A model generated the notes under the pieces. It was not told where the DNA came from and searched no databases. It worked only from the letters and a program-made list of their open reading frames with translations. A program made the translations under genes and the position numbers. From positions 72,247,554 to 72,311,553 of the forward strand of contig OX485803.1 in NCBI GenBank assembly GCA_950295325.1: DNA of 64,000 nt, in the 5' to 3' direction. Each line of letters opens with the position of its first letter. Position 1 is the first letter of the stretch. Below, in pieces: positions 58,645 to 64,000 of this stretch. This DNA is from Polytrichum commune (lineage: Eukaryota > Streptophyta > Polytrichopsida > Polytrichales > Polytrichaceae).

Positions 58645-58794
58645 AACATTATTCGGCCTGCAATTCTCGTTCCGTGGGCCCTCGTAACATAACAATGGGA
58701 TGCTCGAAGAGTTACGCAGGGAGGCTTAAATTCATATTAAACTCCTAGCATCCCACTATTATATTACGAGGGCCCACGTCGTTGAATAATGTTA
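58645..58794. repeat. Foldback repeat, ~150 bp
   Basis: Outer arms TAACATTATTC / GAATAATGTTA and inner arms CGTGGGCCCTCGTAACATAA / the complement near 58758-58777, with ATGGGATGCT / AGCATCCCA. The loop is about 35 bp. It lies just left of a MITE A copy. Confidence 0.75.
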
Positions 58795-58820
58795 TGTCTT
58801 TTTCTCACTCAACAAACAAG

Positions 58821-59180
58821 GACACTAAATATGGTATTTAATGTCACTATGGTAACTTCTTGGATGACACTTCTTATGAATAAATGAACGAATATTGTCA
58901 TGGATGATGGATGAGTTCATCCATTGGCTGAAACCCTACCTTCTCTTGTCAGCAACTTGTGATGAAACATTGTCATGGATGGTTGAAACTTGGATGAAAA
59001 ATCACTTGGTAAGTGATAATAACTGCAACACAATTAATCTTTGATCCCCAAAAAATTTTACAAGGAATGACAAAATAGTGTTAGGTCAACATTTAGTGTT
59101 GGTGACACTATATCACAGTTTACAATTAGTATTGAGCAAGACAATTAGAATTGGTGACACTAAATATCATACTTAGTGTA
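58821..59180 (+). mobile_element. MITE family A, copy 5 (best preserved)
   Basis: 360 bp. The left end ACACTAAATATGGTATTTAA and the right end, inverted, TACACTAAGTATGATATTTA, are TIRs that are themselves nearly palindromic. Uninterrupted, so it serves as the reference for the family. Confidence 0.85.
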
Positions 59181-59287
59181 GTATATTGAGACTTAACTAA
59201 GTACTTATAGTAGAGTTAAGCATGACAACTTTTTGACAACCACTAAGGCCATCCAAAGTAGGTCTAATAAGGTATGCATGCCTCAAA

Positions 59288-59345
59288 TCCTTAGGGCCGG
59301 TTCACACGGAGTCTGAAGTCCCAAGGTCCTGAGGTCAATCCGTGC
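59288..59345. mobile_element. Single end of the AGGGCC-TTCACAC TIR family
   Basis: CCTTAGGGCCGGTTCACACG resembles the termini at 9551 and 33471. No opposite end was found, so the element is truncated or its mate has decayed. Confidence 0.4.
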
Positions 59346-59349
59346 GAAA

Positions 59350-59410
59350 GAGAGAGTAAAAGAGAGAGAAAAAAGTAAAATAAAGAAAAATAAAATAAAA
59401 GTAAGAGTAT
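59350..59410. repeat. Polypurine tract
   Basis: Nearly uninterrupted A/G (GAGAGAGTAAAAGAGAGAG followed by AAATAAAA-type repeats). Confidence 0.85.
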
Positions 59411-59599
59411 TTTACCATGACATGCAATGTCTACTCACCAACTCCCTCTCATGTCCACGTGAGCATGAGAGTGGGGGCGGATTGGTGCCTATTGTCATAG
59501 GTGGATCATGTGATTAGTGTTAGGGCTATGTGTTCTATCTTAGTTTTGGGTTTTATTGTTAGTAAGCATGTTTAGTCAAGTGGGACTAGGGCTTGTTTC

Positions 59600-60800
59600 T
59601 TTTCTAATTTTTGTTCCTTTTGTTTAGGATTATGTGTGTTAGATATGTTATAGCAATTGGGAGAGAGATTCCATTAGGTCATGGATTATGGAGTTGGGGA
59701 TTTTGCAGTTCTTGGAGGAGTTTAACAGTTGTTGTATGTATAGTGCCTCTTATTCCTACTGTAATTATAATGGGTGGTAGTAATTTTGAGGGTTTGGTTA
59801 TTTGCACATCAGTTATCCAAGGGGCATCCCATAACAAATTTGACCACTTTATGTGTATGTTTGTGTTGGAGAGCCATTTGTCTATACATGGTATTGTATT
59901 TTTTTTGCATGGGAGATGAGCGTGCTCACGTATTCTTTTCTATGTGGTTTTTCATGCTATGGACTAAGTTGTCATGTTATGTGGATGTCGGGGGGATAGA
60001 TGGCCAATACAATGTCTAATGGGCGATGAGGTGGAAAGGGGTTTCTACAACGCAGGGTTGTTCAACTCTTTGTTTGCCCAATTTTGCAACCTTGTCATTT
60101 CCAACGATATTTGTGTGGGCTCCGACTTTGTGGATGATGATATTGTGGTGGGAGGTTTTAAGCGTATTTATTATTCGGGTTATGGGGAGTTTATTTGGGT
60201 GGTTATATTGGGAGGATGGGTTTCTTATGTGATCAAGGAGAAGATATATGTTGTTGAGGATAACCGTGAATACGAGTGTATCCGTTGGGAGCATTTTGGT
60301 GTGTTCTGCATCAATCACGAGTGCGCATGATTATGCTTAGAGAATATTGGGGGATCCAGGTAGGCGAGCAACGATATTGACTTGTAGCCCGAAAACTCCA
60401 GCACCTGCGATGTTGTTTTTTCCTTCTCCATCCGGTGGTGGGAATGAGTCATCCAAATAGTAGGATTGGGCGGGTGGGAAGCATAGGGGTGGGGGGTGTA
60501 TTGGAGGGTTGGGCTATGTGCCAAGCTTTAGGGATTTTGATGTATGTCTTATTTGTGTTGGGGGTGGGTATGGTGGGGTAGGTGGTGCAAGTGGAGAGGA
60601 ATGTTGTAGGGAGTTGTAAGAGGAAGGTGGGTATATGTGGTGTGGGAGAGTGAGTATAATTGTTGTTGTTGTTGTTGTATGCGGAGAAGGGCAATGTTTT
60701 AGTATATTGTAAAGCAAGGGGTGAGATGGTAAGTATAAGAGTTACATGTGGTTGTTGAAGCGGGTTGGTGGATTGTTTGTCCAATCATCGTGTGTGATGG
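59600..60800 (-). pseudogene. Decayed LINE 3' region with RNase H domain (antisense)
   Basis: The minus strand at 60016-60318 is open and contains LNNIYLLLDHIRNP followed by KVGAHTNIVGNDKVAKLGK (about 60080-60140), which matches the end of the RNase H domain of plant non-LTR elements (family pattern KxxAHxxIxGNExADxLA). Beyond the break, HKVVKFVMGCPL near 59825-59860 fits the Thr-Leu-Lys-Phe-Arg/Trp-Gly motif that follows RNase H in these elements. Higher-coordinate minus-strand frames (60315-60784) are Thr/Pro/Asn-rich and may be the upstream continuation. Several stops show it is dead. The plus-strand frames in the same place are shadows. Confidence 0.55.
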
Positions 60801-61040
60801 AAATAATTATAGTGGACATGTGATTGTGTGTGTGGCTAGTTTTTTTTGGAAAAGGTCTAGGGTTGTTATATGTGGGTGTTCATCAATTAATTTTGCTTGT
60901 GTTTTTGTCTTGTTTTGCATTTATTAATCACATATATGTCCATAAATTTATGTCACGTTGTCGTAATGTAAATACGTACACTATATAGATGTGTACGTAT
61001 TTAATATTGCATTGTGATTCTTGGCCTTGGAGAAAAATAA

Positions 61041-61290
61041 TAAAGAATAGAAGTATATTACTTTTTTATTACTCATAGTTTATTTTAGTTATCATTACCT
61101 AAGGATAGAAGTGGATAGAAGTTGCTTACCTTTATGTTTACTCATAGTTACTCTTAGTTACCTTTACCAAAGGATAGAAGTTGCTTACCTTTATGTTACT
61201 CATAGTTACTCTTAGATACCTTTACCAAATGATAGAAATAAATTACCTTTTTATTTACTCATAATTTATTTTTGTCTTTTAGTTATCTTG
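61041..61290 (+). repeat. Degenerate tandem repeat, ~65-bp unit, 3-4 copies
   Basis: Each unit reads roughly ACTCATAGTTACTCTTAGTT, ACCTTTACCAAAGGATAGAA, then G-TTGCTTACCTTTATGTT. Outer copies are more diverged than the central two. Confidence 0.85.
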
Positions 61291-61359
61291 AGTTACTTTG
61301 GACCAATGGGTGATTAGAAGCCATGTGATGAGGATAAGAGAGAACTTTATCTCTCGCAT

Positions 61360-62180
61360 GGATAGGGAGAGGTGGTGAAGGAAAGATGTTATGTGATTAT
61401 TGTTGGAGAGAAGTGGTTGAGAGAGAGAAGTGCATTCGAAGCTCACGGTGTGAGTTGTTTTTTAGAAGAATATGAAATAAAATACGAGGGATTTGTGATT
61501 CATGAAAGATCTCACTTGTTGTTTTGGAAGTTAGCAATCAAGATTTGTGCTTGTTTGAGTGGAGGGAAGTCTGTTGGTTCTTAAAAGAAGAGCTGAAACT
61601 TCGACCGACCATAGAAAACGGACAGATTGAAGAATTGAAGGCTTCAAGACTCGAATGTGTGGTTGCTTGTGGCACGTTGTCTTTTTCTTGTGTGTGTGAT
61701 TCCAAGCCGATTTTGGAGGCTAGTTGCATTTCAATTCTGCATCGTAATTTGTTTCATGTGTGACAACGAAGTGGGATTAATGACCCACAAGGTTGTTTGT
61801 GACAACGAAGTGGGATTGATCACCCACAAGGTTGTTTTCTGTCGTTCCCACTGGTGAGGCGCGATTGCTGGTCACCGTGGGTTTGAAAGTTTAGGAGCCA
61901 ATCTTTCGGACGTCAGCTCGTGTTATGACGTCCCGTTTTACCCGTCCGAAGCCCGTGGTTTCTTATCACACTACCCTTACCCTTTACCCACATAGAGCCG
62001 CAACAGGATAGGTCGACGGGAAAGAGGTTGAAGATTAGAAGAAATTGAAGAAATTGAAGACTAGAAGACCAGAAGACTCGATTGAAGACAAGAAGATTCG
62101 ACGGGTCCGATAAAATCTAGTTGCAGCCAGAAGCCCAGTGTTTTCCCAAGGCGGAACCCTCTCTACCCGACAACGTTAAG
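61360..62180. other. Unassigned segment, GC-richer, possibly leader or exon remnant
   Basis: A 41-bp tandem duplication lies at 61757-61838. At 62035-62105 purine-rich GAAGACTAGAAGAC-type repeats recur. Short plus-strand frames (70 and 79 codons) have no known motif. No gene is called. Confidence 0.3.
61757..61838 (+). repeat. 41-bp tandem duplication
   Basis: GTGACAACGAAGTGGGATT followed by A/G-AT-A/C-CCCACAAGGTTGTTT occurs twice in direct succession with three differences. Confidence 0.9.
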
Positions 62181-62193
62181 AAATCTATGATGA

Positions 62194-62221
62194 AACAACA
62201 ACAACAACAACAACAACAATG
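62194..62221. repeat. (CAA)n microsatellite
   Basis: Eight to nine CAA units. Confidence 0.95.
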
Positions 62222-63756
62222 AGTGAAACTCTCTATTTGCAAGATGACACCATATTGGTAGATTTGGGGGAACCTGGGAGCTTAATGAACATGTCAATTA
62301 CTCCTTTGGTAAGATGACTTCACAAAAATACAAACTCAATTCCATGAAGGTTTCAAGCTAGTTCATGAACCTTCCAACCAATGTTACCAAAGTATTCTAC
62401 CAATTTCATGAACCTTCTAAGTTTGTTCATGACTCTTCTAAACCAACTTGACTTGTGACACACCTCAATTTCCAGACAATAGACCTTTACATCTAGCAAC
62501 TTCATGAATCTTCCAAACCAATTTCACAAATCTTGTTGCACTATGTGGTTCTCATATTCTCAACTTCTCACCTCCTCCTTTTCGCAAACATTGTCTTTGT
62601 ACTAGGTTTGATAGTAGTCGATGTGGAAGCAACTCACACAATTGTATTGTATTTGAAGGGTATGTTTCGTGTTGGTTGGGTTTCGATTGTGTGCGATTCA
62701 ATGTTATACTCAATTTGTTTCTTGTTTGAAAACAATTGAAAACAATTCACTATGCGTTGCTTTGTGTTGACTAGGTTTGAATTGGTGACAATTACACTTC
62801 CAGTTTGTTTTTTTTGTTCAATTTTAGTTATACTTTGTTTTCTTAAATTGGTTTAGTTCAATAACTATGCCTAGTCATCCGCATAGGTGATGCCCTTCCG
62901 TCACAAATCATACATTCTATTTTTAATGAGGACATATCGTTTATTGACACAAGTAAACATTATAGTTTCCTTATGAAACTATTATGAGCAAAATAGTTTC
63001 ATAGAATGGTCAATTAGCGACCAAACATAGAGGTAATGTTTGCTATCCAATTTTACAAGATGAGCACATTCGGTGTTTAGTAGAGAGGCTTGGTGCAAAT
63101 CCAAACAACACCATAGAATCTCTCCATCATCAATTGAATTATGTTTTTCGATTCACACGCCCTATATCTATCAATTGTGTTTCAAAGACCACTCAAAGTC
63201 AAGTTGGATTTACCCTTAAGTTGATGCACTATGAACCATATGATTACATCGTAATAGGTCACATTACAAGCAATCACTGCAAACATGGTCCAAAGTTGGA
63301 TAAGAGAAGTCAATCAAATTTTTGGTAGAGCTAGTCATGGGGAGCAATTAACAAAATCTTATACATGATGCACCATTCTATGTCAAATAGAATTATACAG
63401 TTTATGAAATTGACTTTGTAAAGTTGTGAATATTGACATCAAAACCATGAAATTGTTCATAACATGTAGTGAAATTGATTAAAAATTCAAGCTAAATTGG
63501 TTGTTTACATAATGAGATTGGTTCGCGATTCCAATGATATCTATAGAACATATTACTAAATTTGTTTGTAAAATCATGATATTGAGTTTTCACTTCCGTG
63601 AATTCATCTCACAAAAAGTCGTATTTAGGTATTTGAGCCTGATACGATTTTGCCCCCTTCGGATTGGTAACTCTTTGTAGATTAGAATCATATCGGAGGT
63701 CATCTGGCGAGTGAGTCATTGATCCAAAATTGTAGGTACTTCATGCTAATATATCA
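62222..63756. other. AT-rich spacer
   Basis: No gene recognised. Loose repetition of CATGAACCTTCCAA-like phrases between 62340 and 62530 suggests a degenerate minisatellite, without a clear period. Confidence 0.4.
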
Positions 63757-64000
63757 GGGGGACGTTAAATACCCCCCCCCCACGAACTTTTCGGGGGGGA
63801 ATATTCTGTCAGGGACAACAATCTGTCCATTTTTTTCCACCCGACCGAAAACTGTTGCCCGCTTGCCCGACTTCGAAAAAACTATTGTACTTGCATTTTT
63901 GAAAGCTACTTGTCCACAAATCCCATATTGAGTGCACTTCATTTTCAAGGTCTCAAATCCAATACATATGTTCACTTCCATTGAGTAATAAGCAATTGAC
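63757..64000 (+). mobile_element. Terminal arm of a second Mutator-like element, cut by window end
   Basis: Aligns over its whole length to the left arm of the element at 11931 (start GGGGACGTTAAATACCCCCC; later TTGCATTTTTGAAAGC, CCCATATTGAGTGCACTTCA, ATGTTCACTTCCATTGAGTA). The rest of the element lies outside the window; it could carry the transposase. Confidence 0.75.

Noticed and set aside
59611-60330. Plus-strand frames with hydrophobic content
   Set aside because: The minus strand carries the RNase H motif of a LINE; the plus-strand frames are its antisense.
61041-61290. CRISPR-like array
   Set aside because: The repeat is a degenerate tandem array without unique spacers in a eukaryotic nuclear context.

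Overview
This is a nuclear plant sequence. The evidence is four spliced or intronless genes with clear land-plant orthologues, GT..AG introns, AT-rich intergenic DNA, and many small terminal-inverted-repeat (TIR) elements, LTR fragments and LINE fragments. A DYW-type PPR gene and a plastid FtsHi5 place it in land plants. Short introns, about one gene per 15 kb and many nested MITEs fit a bryophyte or another non-seed plant, but the species cannot be fixed from the window.

Layout. 1-5.6 kb: AT-rich spacer, a MITE, a tandem duplication, a strong hairpin and a foldback element. 5.7-7.6 kb (+): PPR-DYW RNA-editing factor. 7.6-13.3 kb: foldback and TIR elements, including an 886-bp Mutator-like element with ~290-bp inverted arms. 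13.3-17.5 kb (+): decayed Ty3/Gypsy element (LTR end, primer-binding site, gag with zinc knuckle, aspartic protease), split by a 2.26-kb insert flanked by a 9-bp direct repeat. 17.5-20.9 kb: no gene recognised. 21.3-29.7 kb (+): nine-exon patatin-like lipase gene with a ~355-residue Ser/Tyr/Pro-rich C-terminal tail. 29.7-38.2 kb: repeats, including two MITEs of one family in opposite orientation just upstream of the next gene. 38.2-42.4 kb (+): intronless FTSHI5-like gene, an AAA ATPase without a protease site. 42.4-51.3 kb: MITEs, a decayed LINE reverse transcriptase and two unrecognised coding-like stretches. 51.3-55.2 kb (-): nine- or ten-exon glycerophosphodiester phosphodiesterase (GDPD) gene. 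55.2-64 kb: MITEs (one carrying a nested 164-bp palindrome), an antisense LINE RNase H remnant, tandem repeats, and the end of another Mutator-like copy cut by the window edge.

The four genes do not form an operon or pathway cluster. PPR-DYW and FtsHi5 both serve organelles (RNA editing; the plastid import motor). The GDPD and the patatin both act on phospholipid or galactolipid breakdown. Their proximity is probably chance. The features most worth a second look are the patatin fusion, the 2.26-kb insert with a recurring GGC-AT-GNC motif, and the hairpin and TIR families that appear several times in the window.
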